From positions 8,483 through 72,482 of the forward strand of contig JBEPUW010000018.1 in NCBI GenBank assembly GCA_041691315.1: DNA of 64,000 nt, read 5' to 3'. The stretch's first letter is position 1; each line of letters starts with the position of its first letter. Shown here in pieces: positions 43,054-51,385 of the stretch. Position numbers and translations under genes: made by a program. The stretch is from Poindextera sp041691315 (GTDB lineage: Bacteria > Pseudomonadota > Alphaproteobacteria > Caulobacterales > Caulobacteraceae). Below the pieces are notes generated by a model. That model made no database searches, was not told where the DNA came from, and was given only the letters and a program-made list of their open reading frames with translations.

Positions 43054-43280
43054 AGAACGTTGCCGTGTTGGTCGAACTCACGATCTTCGCGCAGTTCATC
43101 CAAGTCGATATCGAGATGAACCTTGCCTTTGAGTGCGAGGAGTTCACGACAAGCCTGTGCGTGGGCGAGGCGTTGCAGCGCCAGCCGGAGCGTTTCCGAA
43201 ACCCCCGCGCCCGTGTAATCCTGAGCCGTTTTCAGCAACTGTGTCGGAACGAAAGCCGTAATTTTTCGCATATCTCCCAT
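43050..43280 (-). CDS. VapB-like antitoxin
   Basis: A 76-residue antitoxin. The N terminus GDMRKITAFVPTQLLKTAQDYTGAGVSETLRLALQRLA has the ribbon-helix-helix pattern for DNA binding; the C terminus (KVHLDIDLDELREDREF) would occupy the toxin site. The start may be the ATG at 43280 or that at 43271. Antitoxins of this class usually repress their own operon. Confidence 0.85.
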   Translation of the reverse strand: MGDMRKITAFVPTQLLKTAQDYTGAGVSETLRLALQRLAHAQACRELLALKGKVHLDIDLDELREDREFDQHGNVL

Positions 43281-43368
43281 ACGGCATCCAATGCCATATC
43301 AAGCAGCGGACATCAACCACGATTCGGTCCAAGTTGACGCAACCGTCATTATTCTGCATCGGTCGCTG

Positions 43369-44598
43369 ATGGGTGAGGAAACAACAAGGGTGGTGATGAT
43401 CGGCGCCGGCCATGGCGCGGGCACGGCCGCGGCCAACCTGCGCCAGTACGGTTTCGCCGGGCCGATCGCCCTGATCGGCGAGGAGCCGATTGCGCCCTAT
43501 CAGCGGCCCCCGCTGTCCAAGGCCTGGCTGAAGGGCGAGGCCGACGAGGACGCCCTGACGCTGAAGCCTGAGAGCTTCTACGCCGAGCATGGCATCGACC
43601 TGCGCCTCGGCGTGCGCGCCGAGGCGATCGATCGCGGCGCCGGCCGCCTGCGGCTGAGCCGCGGCGAAGACCTCGCCTATGACATTCTCATCCTCGCCAC
43701 CGGCGCGCGGCCACGGCGGCTGGACATCGAGGGCGCCAATCTCGAAGGCGTGCGGGTGTTGCGCAGCGCCGCCGATGCCGAGGCGCTGAAGGCAGAGCTT
43801 GGCCCCGGACGGCGGCTGGCGGTGATCGGCGGCGGCTATATCGGCCTGGAGGTGGCGGCCTCGGCGCGCGCGCTCCGCGCGGACGCCGTGGTGATCGAGC
43901 GCGAGGCCCGCGTGCTAGCGCGGGTGGCCAACCAAACTCTCTCCGACTTCTTCAAGTCCTACCATGAGGCGCGCGGCGTCGTCTTCGAGCTCGGCGCCGA
44001 GATCACCGCCTTCGAAGGCGTGAACGGCCGGGTCGCCGGCGTGCGCCTAGGCGACGGCCGGCTGATCGCCTGCGACGTCGTCCTGGTCGGGGTGGGCGCG
44101 GTTCCCAATGACGAACTGGCGCGCGAGGCGGGGTTGGACTGCACGACCGGGGTCGTCGTCGACGAGGCGGCGCGCAGCTCCGATCCTTCGATCTTCGCCA
44201 TCGGCGACGTCACGCTGCGTCCCATGCCGCTCTACAACCGCCTGTTCCGCCCCGAGAGCGTGCCCAGCGCGCTCGAGCAGGCCAAGCAGGCCGCGTGCGC
44301 CATCGCCGGGCGCGCGCCACCGCCGCACGAAGTGCCGTGGAACTGGTCGGACCAGTACGACCTGAAGATGCAACTGGCCGGCCTGCCGTTCGATGTCGAC
44401 GAGGTTCTGGTGCGCGGCGATCCGGCCAACGCGCACTTCGCCGTCTTCCACCTGAACCACGGCATGATCCAGGCCGTCGAGGCCGTAAATGCGCCCGCGG
44501 AGTTCATGGGCGGCCGACAATTGATAGGTTCACGCCGCGTCATCGCGCGCGAGAGACTTGCCGATCCATCCATTTCCATGAAAGAGGTCGCCGCCTAG
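43369..44598 (+). CDS. FAD-dependent ferredoxin reductase
   Basis: A 409-residue NAD(P)H:ferredoxin reductase of the putidaredoxin-reductase type. It has an FAD motif VVMIGAGHGAGTAAANLRQYG, an ATGARPRRL strand, a second Rossmann NAD site AVIGGGYIGLEVAASAR, and FAIGDVTLRP. The C-terminal domain has YDLKMQLAGLP. The ATG at 43369 gives the normal N terminus; a longer frame starts upstream but lacks family sequence. The adjacent ferredoxin (18 bases on) is the probable partner. Confidence 0.93.
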   Translation: MGEETTRVVMIGAGHGAGTAAANLRQYGFAGPIALIGEEPIAPYQRPPLSKAWLKGEADEDALTLKPESFYAEHGIDLRLGVRAEAIDRGAGRLRLSRGEDLAYDILILATGARPRRLDIEGANLEGVRVLRSAADAEALKAELGPGRRLAVIGGGYIGLEVAASARALRADAVVIEREARVLARVANQTLSDFFKSYHEARGVVFELGAEITAFEGVNGRVAGVRLGDGRLIACDVVLVGVGAVPNDELAREAGLDCTTGVVVDEAARSSDPSIFAIGDVTLRPMPLYNRLFRPESVPSALEQAKQAACAIAGRAPPPHEVPWNWSDQYDLKMQLAGLPFDVDEVLVRGDPANAHFAVFHLNHGMIQAVEAVNAPAEFMGGRQLIGSRRVIARERLADPSISMKEVAA

Positions 44599-44616
44599 GG
44601 GCGTGCGAGGCGTTAG

Positions 44617-44937
44617 ATGGCGAAGATCACCTATATCGAACATGACGGGACCGAGCACGCGATCGACGTGAAGCCGGGGCTGTCGGTCATGGAAGGCGCG
44701 GTCAAAAGCAATATTCCAGGCATCGACGCCGACTGCGGCGGCGCCTGCGCCTGCGCTACCTGCCACGTCTATGTCGACGAGGCCTGGCGCGACAAGACCG
44801 GCTCGATGTCGGCCATGGAGGAGTCCATGCTCGACTTCGCCGAGCAGGTGGAACCCAATTCCCGCCTGTCTTGCCAGATCAAGGTCACCGACGCCCTCGA
44901 GGGGTTGATCGTGCGGATGCCGGAAAGCCAGCACTAG
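44617..44937 (+). CDS. Adrenodoxin-type [2Fe-2S] ferredoxin
   Basis: A 106-residue ferredoxin. Cluster ligands are in DADCGGACACATCHVYVDEAW and the last Cys in RLSCQIKVTDALEGLIVRMP. It follows its likely reductase. Such pairs feed cytochromes P450 or other oxygenases, and none is adjacent here. It is not the isc-linked ferredoxin, as no isc genes are near. Confidence 0.95.
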   Translation: MAKITYIEHDGTEHAIDVKPGLSVMEGAVKSNIPGIDADCGGACACATCHVYVDEAWRDKTGSMSAMEESMLDFAEQVEPNSRLSCQIKVTDALEGLIVRMPESQH

Positions 44938-44940
44938 GCT

Positions 44941-44959
44941 CCAAGCTTCGGCCGCTTGG
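44941..44959. terminator. Bidirectional hairpin between the ferredoxin gene and divL
   Basis: CCAAGC-TTCGGCC-GCTTGG four bases after the ferredoxin stop and 13 before the convergent divL stop. A likely shared stop. Confidence 0.5.
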
Positions 44960-44972
44960 CCGCCGGGGGGCT

Positions 44973-47303
44973 TCAGAACTCCAGTTCCACCTGCGCCGCG
45001 CCGGCATAGGCCGTCTCAGGCAGGTGGCAGGTGAAGGTGGCGCCCTGGCCGGGCTCGCTCTCCAGCGCCACCCAGCCGCCGTGCAGTTCGATCAGCGCCT
45101 TGACCAGGGCGAGGCCCAGGCCCGGCCCGCCGCGATCGCGGCCGACGAAGCGGTCGAAGATGTGCGCCTGGACATGGAAGGCGATCCCCCGCCCGGTGTC
45201 CGAGACCTGGATCTGCACCTCGCTGGGGGCGCGCTTGGCGCTGAGCGTCACCTGGCCTCCGGCCGGGGTCTGCATCAGGGCGTTTTCCACCAGATGGTCG
45301 ATGCTCTGCCCGAGCCGCCGGGCGTCGGCGCGGATGACGCCGATCTCGTCGTCGCAGGCCACCTCGATCCGGATCTCACCGGCGGTGGCGTCACGGGCCC
45401 AGCGCGCGGCGGCCTCCTCGAGCAGGGTCTTGATATGCACGTCGCCCAGGTCCAGAGCCATTTCGCCGGCGTCCATCTGCGCCATGTCCAGCACGTCGTC
45501 GATCGACCGCGCCAGCTGGCTGGCCGCGGCGCGCACCGCCGAAACGTGGCCGCGGGCGCGCTCGGGCAGGGCGTCGCCGCTGCGCTCCAGCAGTTCGGAA
45601 TAGCCGATGATGGTGGTGAGCGGCGTGCGCAGCTCATAGGAGACGTTGCCGACGAAATCGCGCTTCAACCGCTCGACCTCGGCCAGGGTCGCCTCGCGGT
45701 CGCGCAAGGCGCCTTCGAGCTTTCGGGTGTCGGTGATGTCGGCGAAGGCGACCAGCGTAGCCCCGTCCGGCAGCGGCCTGGACTGGAAGGCGATGATACG
45801 GTCGTCGGACGACTTGGTCTCGCCGCTGATCGCGATGCGGGCGCTGGGATCGGGATCGGTGACCCGGCCCTTCAGCTCGCGCCAGAACTGCTGGTCGTGC
45901 AGGCGCGGCACGCACATCTCGACCACGCCGTCGAAGTCATAGGCCTCGTCGAGGGCGGTGGTGGTGACGTTCCAGAAGCGGGCGAAGGCGTCGTTGTACA
46001 GGCGCAGGCGCCCGTCCGATCCAAACACGGCCACCGCGTCGTTCAGCTTGTCCAGGGTCGCCTGCTGCACCTGGATCAGGGCGTTGTACTGTGCCTTCAG
46101 GCGCAGCTCGCCGGTCATGTCGGAGAACAGCAGCAGCAGCCCGCCGAGCGGATGCGGCTGGCGCACGACGCGCAGGGTGCGGCCGTCCGGCAGAGTCCAG
46201 AGGTCGTCGGGCGAGGGGCTGAGCGCCTCGTACCAGCTGAGCTCGTCGCTCTTCCAGCGGGCATAGTCGGCCGTCTCCGGCAGGCGGCGGCGCTGGCGCA
46301 GGCGATCGAGCAGTTCGGCGTGGCTGGGCTTGTCCGCCAGCCAGGCCGGCTCGAGCCCCCAAAGCTGGGCGAAGGCGGTGTTGTGGAAGGCCAGGTGGCG
46401 GGTCGCGTCGAAGATGGCCACGGCGTCGGCGAGGTGGTTCAGGGTCTCGTCGTGGGCCTCGATGTGGCGCTTCAGCGCCTCCTTGATGTCTTCGGTCTCG
46501 GTGACGTCAAGCGCCCAGGCGCCGATGTCGCCGCCGTCGAGCGGCTGGGCCGAGAGCTTGAAGGCGCGCCGTTGGCCCTTGACCGGCGCCCAGCGCTGCA
46601 CCTCGCGGCGCTCGCCCATCTGGCCGGCCTCGGCCACCAGGGCGCTGGCGCTCCGGTCGAACACCAGCTTGCGGGCGAGCGCGTCTTCCATCGAGCTGGC
46701 CTCGACCGCCGTCAGCCAGGCCTGGTTGGCCCAGATCAGAGCGCCGCCCTGAACCAGCCAGGCCGGGTGCGGCAGGGCGTCCATCAGGGCGGCCAACCGC
46801 GAGGCCGGCGGCAGGCCGCCGTCGTTGGGCAGGTCCGGCTGCAGGCGCAGCCAGGCCAGCGCCCCCGAGGCGCGGCCGTCGACCGCTACCGTGCCGCCAG
46901 GCCCCCTGGCCTGGAAGGCGCAGGCCTGGCCAGATTCGAACAGCGCCCTTAAGCGCCGGCGATGGTCGGGATCGGCGGCCATCAGGGCCTCGATCACGGC
47001 CTGCGGATCGGCGCCGGCGCGGGTCTCCTCGACGCCCAGCACGCCGGCGGCCAGCGCCAGGCTGTCGCCGCCCCAGGCCAGTTCGGCCTGGCCGTCCTCG
47101 ACCGTCAGCATGGCGCTGTCAAAGGCCTCGGCAGAGGCCTGAGTGGCGTCCGCCAGACCTTCCAGCCGCGCCAGCCGGTCGCTGGCCGCCGCCACGTGCC
47201 TGTCGGCGCGGCGGCGAACCGAGACGGCCCAGAGGCTGGCCGCCAGGGCCAGGCACAGCGCCCCGATCGCCGCGGCCAGGACGAGGTCGGGCTGTCCAGT
47301 CAA
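44973..47303 (-). CDS. divL: Atypical tyrosine-containing kinase DivL
   Basis: DivL is a cell-cycle regulator of Caulobacterales that controls CckA and so CtrA. The start is a TTG at 47303 (after GGGAAAG), giving 776 residues. One membrane helix (~6-27), three PAS-like domains (~173-280, ~289-395, ~415-525), a HisKA and an HATPase (DHLVENALMQTP, DTGRGI, GGPGLGLALV). The phospho-acceptor motif is NVSYELRTPLTTIIGY. The usual His is Tyr at residue 556 (codon TAT at 45636-45638), near Tyr550 of Caulobacter DivL. Strong identification. Confidence 0.93.
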   Translation of the reverse strand: MTGQPDLVLAAAIGALCLALAASLWAVSVRRRADRHVAAASDRLARLEGLADATQASAEAFDSAMLTVEDGQAELAWGGDSLALAAGVLGVEETRAGADPQAVIEALMAADPDHRRRLRALFESGQACAFQARGPGGTVAVDGRASGALAWLRLQPDLPNDGGLPPASRLAALMDALPHPAWLVQGGALIWANQAWLTAVEASSMEDALARKLVFDRSASALVAEAGQMGERREVQRWAPVKGQRRAFKLSAQPLDGGDIGAWALDVTETEDIKEALKRHIEAHDETLNHLADAVAIFDATRHLAFHNTAFAQLWGLEPAWLADKPSHAELLDRLRQRRRLPETADYARWKSDELSWYEALSPSPDDLWTLPDGRTLRVVRQPHPLGGLLLLFSDMTGELRLKAQYNALIQVQQATLDKLNDAVAVFGSDGRLRLYNDAFARFWNVTTTALDEAYDFDGVVEMCVPRLHDQQFWRELKGRVTDPDPSARIAISGETKSSDDRIIAFQSRPLPDGATLVAFADITDTRKLEGALRDREATLAEVERLKRDFVGNVSYELRTPLTTIIGYSELLERSGDALPERARGHVSAVRAAASQLARSIDDVLDMAQMDAGEMALDLGDVHIKTLLEEAAARWARDATAGEIRIEVACDDEIGVIRADARRLGQSIDHLVENALMQTPAGGQVTLSAKRAPSEVQIQVSDTGRGIAFHVQAHIFDRFVGRDRGGPGLGLALVKALIELHGGWVALESEPGQGATFTCHLPETAYAGAAQVELEF

Positions 47304-47439
47304 TCCGGTCTTTCCCGGAGCGGCCGCGTGGGCAGAATCATGTCGCCAGCATAGCGCCTTGCGGCGAGGCAAGGGGAGACCTGGCGCGCCCACGTCGGAT
47401 CGGCCTCGAATGCGGGGCCTATCTGAGGCAGAATAGGCC

Positions 47440-48018
47440 ATGACCGCGATCCGCTACCCCGTGGCGCAGAACGCCGAGGCGGCGCTTTCCGCCCCCATGG
47501 CCCGGGCCGCGCGCGCCAGCGAGGCGGAGGCCCTGGCCGGCGCGGCGGTCGAGTTCGTCAGCGAGGCGGCCGGGCCGGCCTTCGACAGCCGCGAGGCGGC
47601 GCTCAGCGCCTATGCCGGACGGCTGGACGACGAACGGCCGGAGCACCGGGCGACCATCGAGCCCGAGGACCGCTACTGCGCCCTGGTCGAGCTAGCCGCC
47701 GGTCCGCCTCGGCCCAAGCCGGTGATGCAGCCGGTCTATCGCAACGGCCGCCGCTGGCCGAAGCCGAACGCGCCGCGGCCGACGGTCTGGCGGCTCTCGA
47801 TCCGCTACTGGCGCGTCGCCGTGGCCCAGCCGCTGTTGCAGGCCGAGCCGCCGTCGGCCCCGCGCGCCGGCCGCAAGACAGCGCCGCTGGACGCCAAGGC
47901 CCTGCGCGAGCGGCTGGGGGAGCCGCTGCGCTCGATGAAGCCACAGCAGCCGCTGGACATCGGCCTGTTCGAGGTCCGCCCGCCCGAGGCGCCGCACATC
48001 CTCATGCCGGATGACTAG
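47440..48018 (+). CDS. Conserved hypothetical protein
   Basis: A 192-residue protein of unknown function. It opens with an alanine-rich helical part (AEAALSAPMARAARASEAEALAGAAVEFVSEA) followed by FDSREAALSAYAGRLDDERP, then a Pro/Arg-rich middle with RYWRV and an end PHILMPDD. No signal or membrane segment. It overlaps the zincin gene by 8 bases, so it may work with it. Divergent from divL. Confidence 0.75.
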   Translation: MTAIRYPVAQNAEAALSAPMARAARASEAEALAGAAVEFVSEAAGPAFDSREAALSAYAGRLDDERPEHRATIEPEDRYCALVELAAGPPRPKPVMQPVYRNGRRWPKPNAPRPTVWRLSIRYWRVAVAQPLLQAEPPSAPRAGRKTAPLDAKALRERLGEPLRSMKPQQPLDIGLFEVRPPEAPHILMPDD

Positions 48019-48445
48019 CCGCCCCGACTGGTCGGGCGCGCTCGCGCCGTCGCTGGACGATTTCGCCGCGCTGGCGGGCCGGGCCTATGCCGCCCTGCCG
48101 GACGAATTCCGCAAGCTGGTCGGCGACGTGGTCTTTCAGGTGGCCGACTTCGCCGACGAAGACGTGCTCGAGGAGCTGGGTCTCGACGACGCTTTCGAAC
48201 TGACCGGCCTCTATCAGGGCGTCAGCCTGGCGCAGCGCTCGCTGTTCGACCCTTCGCCAGCCGCGGCCATGGTCTTCCTCTATCGCCGCCCGATCCTCGA
48301 CGAATGGGCCGAACGCGGCGACCTCAGCCTCGGCGAACTGATCGCCCACGTGCTAGTCCACGAGATCGGTCACCATTTCGGGTTGTCGGACGAGGATATC
48401 GAACGGGTCGAGGATTCAGCTTCGGTCGACGGCCGTCCATCATAA
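48011..48445 (+). CDS. Zincin-like metallopeptidase
   Basis: A 144-residue protein of the MPN/Zincin_1 (PF06262) family. The zinc motif HEIGHHFGLSDEDIERVE carries the HExxH and the third ligand region. LIAHVLVHEIGHHFG is typical. FLYRRPILDEWA is another family stretch. The substrate is unknown. Overlaps the upstream gene by 8 bases. Confidence 0.88.
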   Translation: MTSRPDWSGALAPSLDDFAALAGRAYAALPDEFRKLVGDVVFQVADFADEDVLEELGLDDAFELTGLYQGVSLAQRSLFDPSPAAAMVFLYRRPILDEWAERGDLSLGELIAHVLVHEIGHHFGLSDEDIERVEDSASVDGRPS

Positions 48446-48470
48446 GAGCGCGGACCGCGGCCGCGCAGGA

Positions 48471-48485
48471 TTAACCTCTTGTTAG
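48471..48485 (+). promoter_or_regulatory. CtrA-like site
   Basis: TTAA-CCTCTTG-TTAG, one mismatch from TTAA-N7-TTAA, about 110 bases upstream of the ferritin-like gene. Plausible in an organism with DivL, but weak alone. Confidence 0.3.
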
Positions 48486-48497
48486 AATCGTGACGCC

Positions 48498-48518
48498 CCC
48501 GTCATTTTTCTTGACGGG
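48498..48518 (+). terminator. Hairpin upstream of the ferritin-like gene
   Basis: CCCGTCA-TTTTTCT-TGACGGG, a 7-bp stem about 50 bases after the zincin gene. There is no T-run after it; it may end the upstream transcript. Confidence 0.4.
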
Positions 48519-48593
48519 CGGCGTTCGAGGCTACATTTAAGCACTGAACAGATGCCAGGGCGCCAAGGCCGCGCCCCCTAAGGGAGTGGCGCT

Positions 48594-49724
48594 ATGACTG
48601 ACCACAACATCACCAAGGACGCCATGTACGAGGCCGTCGCCCCCGACGACTTCGAGTCCATGCTGCAGCTTGATCGCTACAACGCGCGCTCGACCGCGTT
48701 CGACAAGATTATCTCGGCCACCCACGACCACTTCTGGGATCCGCTCGACAAGAAGTACATCGACTTCGACGAGCCCTTCGACATGGAGAACGAGGCGCTG
48801 TTGCCCGAGGAGATGGTCGGCGCGCTGCACACCAAGTACGTCTCCGACATCCTGTCAGACCCCAAGGACCGCATCCGCTTCATCAACGCCTCGACCCTGC
48901 GCAGCCTGTCGTCGATCCTGCACGGCGAACAGGGCGCGCTGAACCTGTCGGCCTCGCTCTGCCACGTGCTCTACGACCAGGGCGCCCAGGAATACGCCGC
49001 CAACCAGACCCGCGAAGAAGCCCGCCACGTGACGGCCTTCGCCAAGTACATCAAGGCCCGCTGGGGCAAGCCGGTGGCGTGCAGCCCGGTGCTGCAGGCG
49101 CTGCTGGTCGATATCATCGGCTCGCCCGAGGTCTACAAGAAGATCATCGGCATGCAGATGCTGGTCGAGGGCCTGGCCATGGGCGCCTTCGCCACCTTCT
49201 ATCAAAAGCTGAACGATCCGCTCGGCCGCAAGCTGATGCAGCTGGTGATGACCGACGAGGCCTTCCACCACAAGTTCGGCAAGATCTGGGCCGACCGGAC
49301 CATCCCGAAGCTCGACCCGCAAGAGCACATCATCATCGAGGACTGGGCGGCGCACTGCTTCCAGACCCTGCTGTTCAATCTGGTGGCGCCCTCGGAACAG
49401 CGCGACCTCTATGAAGAGTTCGGCCTCGACCCCGACAAGGTGATCGCCGAGTTCCAGGAAATGGCCACCGACGAGTCGCGTCGCGAGGACATGAAGGAAG
49501 CCACCAATATCTTCCGCGTGCTCATCAAGACCCTGCTCAACGCCGGCATCATCACCGACCGCACGCGCGCCTTCTACGGCATGTATGTGGATATGGAGGA
49601 GCTGAAGGCCGAGGGTGACCGCATGGTCGGCGACGACATCGCCGAGGACGGCATCAGGTATCTGCAGGCGATCAACTTCAAGGATCGGGTCTCCAACGCC
49701 CCCTCGGCGCTGGCCGCCGAATAG
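48594..49724 (+). CDS. Ferritin-like (R2-like) diiron protein
   Basis: A 376-residue protein of the ferritin-like superfamily. Putative diiron ligands occur in HGEQGALNLSASLCHVLYD, EYAANQTREEARHVTAFAKYI, EGLAMGAFATFYQ and MTDEAFHHKFG, the paired helices with E and ExxH motifs. The order and length suggest relation to the ribonucleotide-reductase R2 superfamily, but R2-specific landmarks are not clear to me and no nrdA is near. Role unknown: oxygenase, reductase subunit or ferroxidase. GGGAGTGG before the ATG. Confidence 0.82.
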   Translation: MTDHNITKDAMYEAVAPDDFESMLQLDRYNARSTAFDKIISATHDHFWDPLDKKYIDFDEPFDMENEALLPEEMVGALHTKYVSDILSDPKDRIRFINASTLRSLSSILHGEQGALNLSASLCHVLYDQGAQEYAANQTREEARHVTAFAKYIKARWGKPVACSPVLQALLVDIIGSPEVYKKIIGMQMLVEGLAMGAFATFYQKLNDPLGRKLMQLVMTDEAFHHKFGKIWADRTIPKLDPQEHIIIEDWAAHCFQTLLFNLVAPSEQRDLYEEFGLDPDKVIAEFQEMATDESRREDMKEATNIFRVLIKTLLNAGIITDRTRAFYGMYVDMEELKAEGDRMVGDDIAEDGIRYLQAINFKDRVSNAPSALAAE

Positions 49725-49750
49725 CTAAAGAATCTGGACATTTCGGCCCT

Positions 49751-49774
49751 CCCCGTCGCAACCTTGCGGCGGGG
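49751..49774 (+). terminator. Strong hairpin after the ferritin-like gene
   Basis: CCCCGTCGCAA-CC-TTGCGGCGGGG forms an 11-pair stem with one G-T pair, 26 bases after the stop. There is no long T-run. Confidence 0.6.
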
Positions 49775-49793
49775 ACAGGGTTACGCCAGCCGC

Positions 49794-50363
49794 ATGGGCC
49801 GAAAACCAGTGAGAAAGACCACCGCGTATCTATCGGCCGCCGCTGCGTTTGCGACGGTCATTTGCGCCGGGCAGACCGCCTTGGCCGCCAACGCCCCGCC
49901 AGCGCCGGAACCCACCAAAACCATCGATCCCAAACTCTACAGCGGCCGCTGGTACGAGATCGCGCGGCTGCCCAACAGGCTGCAGCAGGACTGCCAGGCG
50001 CCGACCTCGGACTGGTCGAAACAGGCGGACGGCGGCTATTCGCTGGTGCAGACCTGCCGCGTCGGCTCGCCGTCCGGGCCGACCAAGACCTGGCGCGCCG
50101 GGGCCAAGATCATCGACACGACCCACAACGCCAAGGTCCGGGTCGGCTTCTTCGGCGGCTTCATCCACCAGGACTATTGGATCGTCGATCGCGGTGACGA
50201 CAACAGCTGGTGCATCATGAGCACGCCGACTTCGAAATACGTCTGGATCATGTCGCGCCACGCCGTGGTGCCGAACGCCGAAAAGGCCGCCCTGACCGCC
50301 CGCGCCCGCAGCCTGGGCTATGACACGACGCACCTGATCTACGACGAGCAGCCGCCGGCCTGA
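49794..50363 (+). CDS. Lipocalin (Blc-like)
   Basis: A 189-residue exported lipocalin that binds lipids or other hydrophobic compounds. A signal peptide (YLSAAAAFATVICAGQTALA) is followed by the family's GRWYEIARLPNRLQ and CQAPTSDW, then IVDRGDDNSWCIMSTPTSKYVWIMSR. A GTG at 49809 is another possible start. No lipobox is clear at the cleavage site, unlike E. coli Blc, so it is probably soluble in the periplasm. Confidence 0.9.
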   Translation: MGRKPVRKTTAYLSAAAAFATVICAGQTALAANAPPAPEPTKTIDPKLYSGRWYEIARLPNRLQQDCQAPTSDWSKQADGGYSLVQTCRVGSPSGPTKTWRAGAKIIDTTHNAKVRVGFFGGFIHQDYWIVDRGDDNSWCIMSTPTSKYVWIMSRHAVVPNAEKAALTARARSLGYDTTHLIYDEQPPA

Positions 50364-50388
50364 GCGACTTCCAAGACGCTTGTCAGCG

Positions 50389-50403
50389 GAACGAAAACCG
50401 AAC
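50389..50403 (+). promoter_or_regulatory. LexA (SOS) operator of mmcB
   Basis: GAAC-GAAAACC-GAAC, a perfect LexA direct repeat 11 bases before the mmcB ATG. It fits the known SOS control of mmcB in Caulobacter. Confidence 0.85.
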
Positions 50404-50414
50404 ATTATTTTGCG

Positions 50415-50855
50415 ATGGATGTTGAGGTTATCGTCGCCGTCACCCGGCCCGAGACCACGAACGCCGTCACCCGCGGCGCGGCGCGGCTGTTTCTGGCGCT
50501 CGGCTATACGCCTCTGGCCGAGGTCGGCCTGCCGAACGGCCGGCGCGCCGACCTGATGGCGCTGGGCCCGCGGGGCGAGATCGCCATCGCCGAGGTCAAG
50601 TCGGGGCTGGAAGATTATCGCACCGACCGCAAATGGGCCGAATACGCCCCCTTCTGCGACGCCTTCTATTTCGCGGTCGACGCCGCCTTTCCGCGCCACA
50701 TCCTGGCCGACGGTCCGGGCCTGATCGTCGCCGACGCCTTCGGCGGAGCCGTACTGGTCGAGCCGCCGGTGGTTCCGCTGGCCGCGGCGCGGCGCAAGGC
50801 GCTCACCCTGGCCTTCGCGCGTCTGGCCGCCGCCCGGGCGCTCGGACTGGAATAG
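50415..50855 (+). CDS. mmcB: MmcB family DNA repair protein
   Basis: A 146-residue protein of the MmcB family, SOS-induced and needed for mitomycin C resistance in Caulobacter. The nuclease-like core has RRADLMALGPRGEIAIAEVKSGLEDYRTDRKW, with the D...E-x-K pattern of PD-(D/E)XK enzymes. The rest has YAPFCDAFYFAVDAAFP and LIVADAFGGAVLVEPP. The LexA operator lies immediately upstream. Its stop overlaps the next gene's GTG. Confidence 0.93.
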   Translation: MDVEVIVAVTRPETTNAVTRGAARLFLALGYTPLAEVGLPNGRRADLMALGPRGEIAIAEVKSGLEDYRTDRKWAEYAPFCDAFYFAVDAAFPRHILADGPGLIVADAFGGAVLVEPPVVPLAAARRKALTLAFARLAAARALGLE

Positions 50856-51382
50856 TGCGCAGGGGCGCAACGATCGGGCTCGGCTTGATGTTTGTCGCGA
50901 TCGCGGCCTCGGCCGCGGCGAAGGACCCGCCGGACTACACCAAGGGTGTCGCCAACGCCGTGCTGGTCGCGGCCGCCAAGGCGACGCTGCTGAAGCTGAT
51001 TGACTACGACCAAGTGCTTTGCCGCAACGACCGCACCGTTCAGGCGTGGCTGAGGCAGCTTACCGCCGGCGACGCCCGCGCCATCGTCTGGACGGGCGGG
51101 CGCTGCGCGCTGTCGAATACGCTCAACCCGATCGATGCCGGCAGTGACTGGTGCGCCCAGGCGACCATCCTGCTGAAGCATCCCAAGACGCGGGACGACA
51201 AGCCGGTGGTCGAGATCTATTTCGACACGCCGTCGCACGGCCGACCCAGCCCGGCCTACGCCTTTCGCGCCATGACCGCCGAGGACGGCCTGATCCGCTT
51301 TCGCCAGGACTTCGAATCCGCCTGGCTGGCGCGTTTTCCCGCCAACGCCAAGGCGATCCAGTGCCCCGATGCCGCTCAGTAG
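50855..51382 (+). CDS. Exported hypothetical protein
   Basis: A 175-residue protein starting at GTG 50855, overlapping the mmcB stop (TAGTG). An N-terminal signal (ATIGLGLMFVAIAASAAA) precedes KDPPDYTKGVANAVLVAAAKATLLKLIDYDQVLC. Two cysteines (DQVLCRND, GGRCALS) plus DWCAQATILLKH and AIQCPDA suggest disulfides. No family recognised. It may share SOS control with mmcB by read-through. Confidence 0.75.
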   Translation: MRRGATIGLGLMFVAIAASAAAKDPPDYTKGVANAVLVAAAKATLLKLIDYDQVLCRNDRTVQAWLRQLTAGDARAIVWTGGRCALSNTLNPIDAGSDWCAQATILLKHPKTRDDKPVVEIYFDTPSHGRPSPAYAFRAMTAEDGLIRFRQDFESAWLARFPANAKAIQCPDAAQ

Positions 51383-51385
51383 GCG

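Noticed and set aside
44871..46952. Long plus-strand frame opposite divL
   Set aside because: Antisense to divL and low complexity; divL has full kinase motifs.
48594..49724. Ribonucleotide reductase small subunit nrdB
   Set aside because: Ferritin-like diiron motifs fit, but R2-specific features and a neighbouring nrdA are missing, so I kept a general call.
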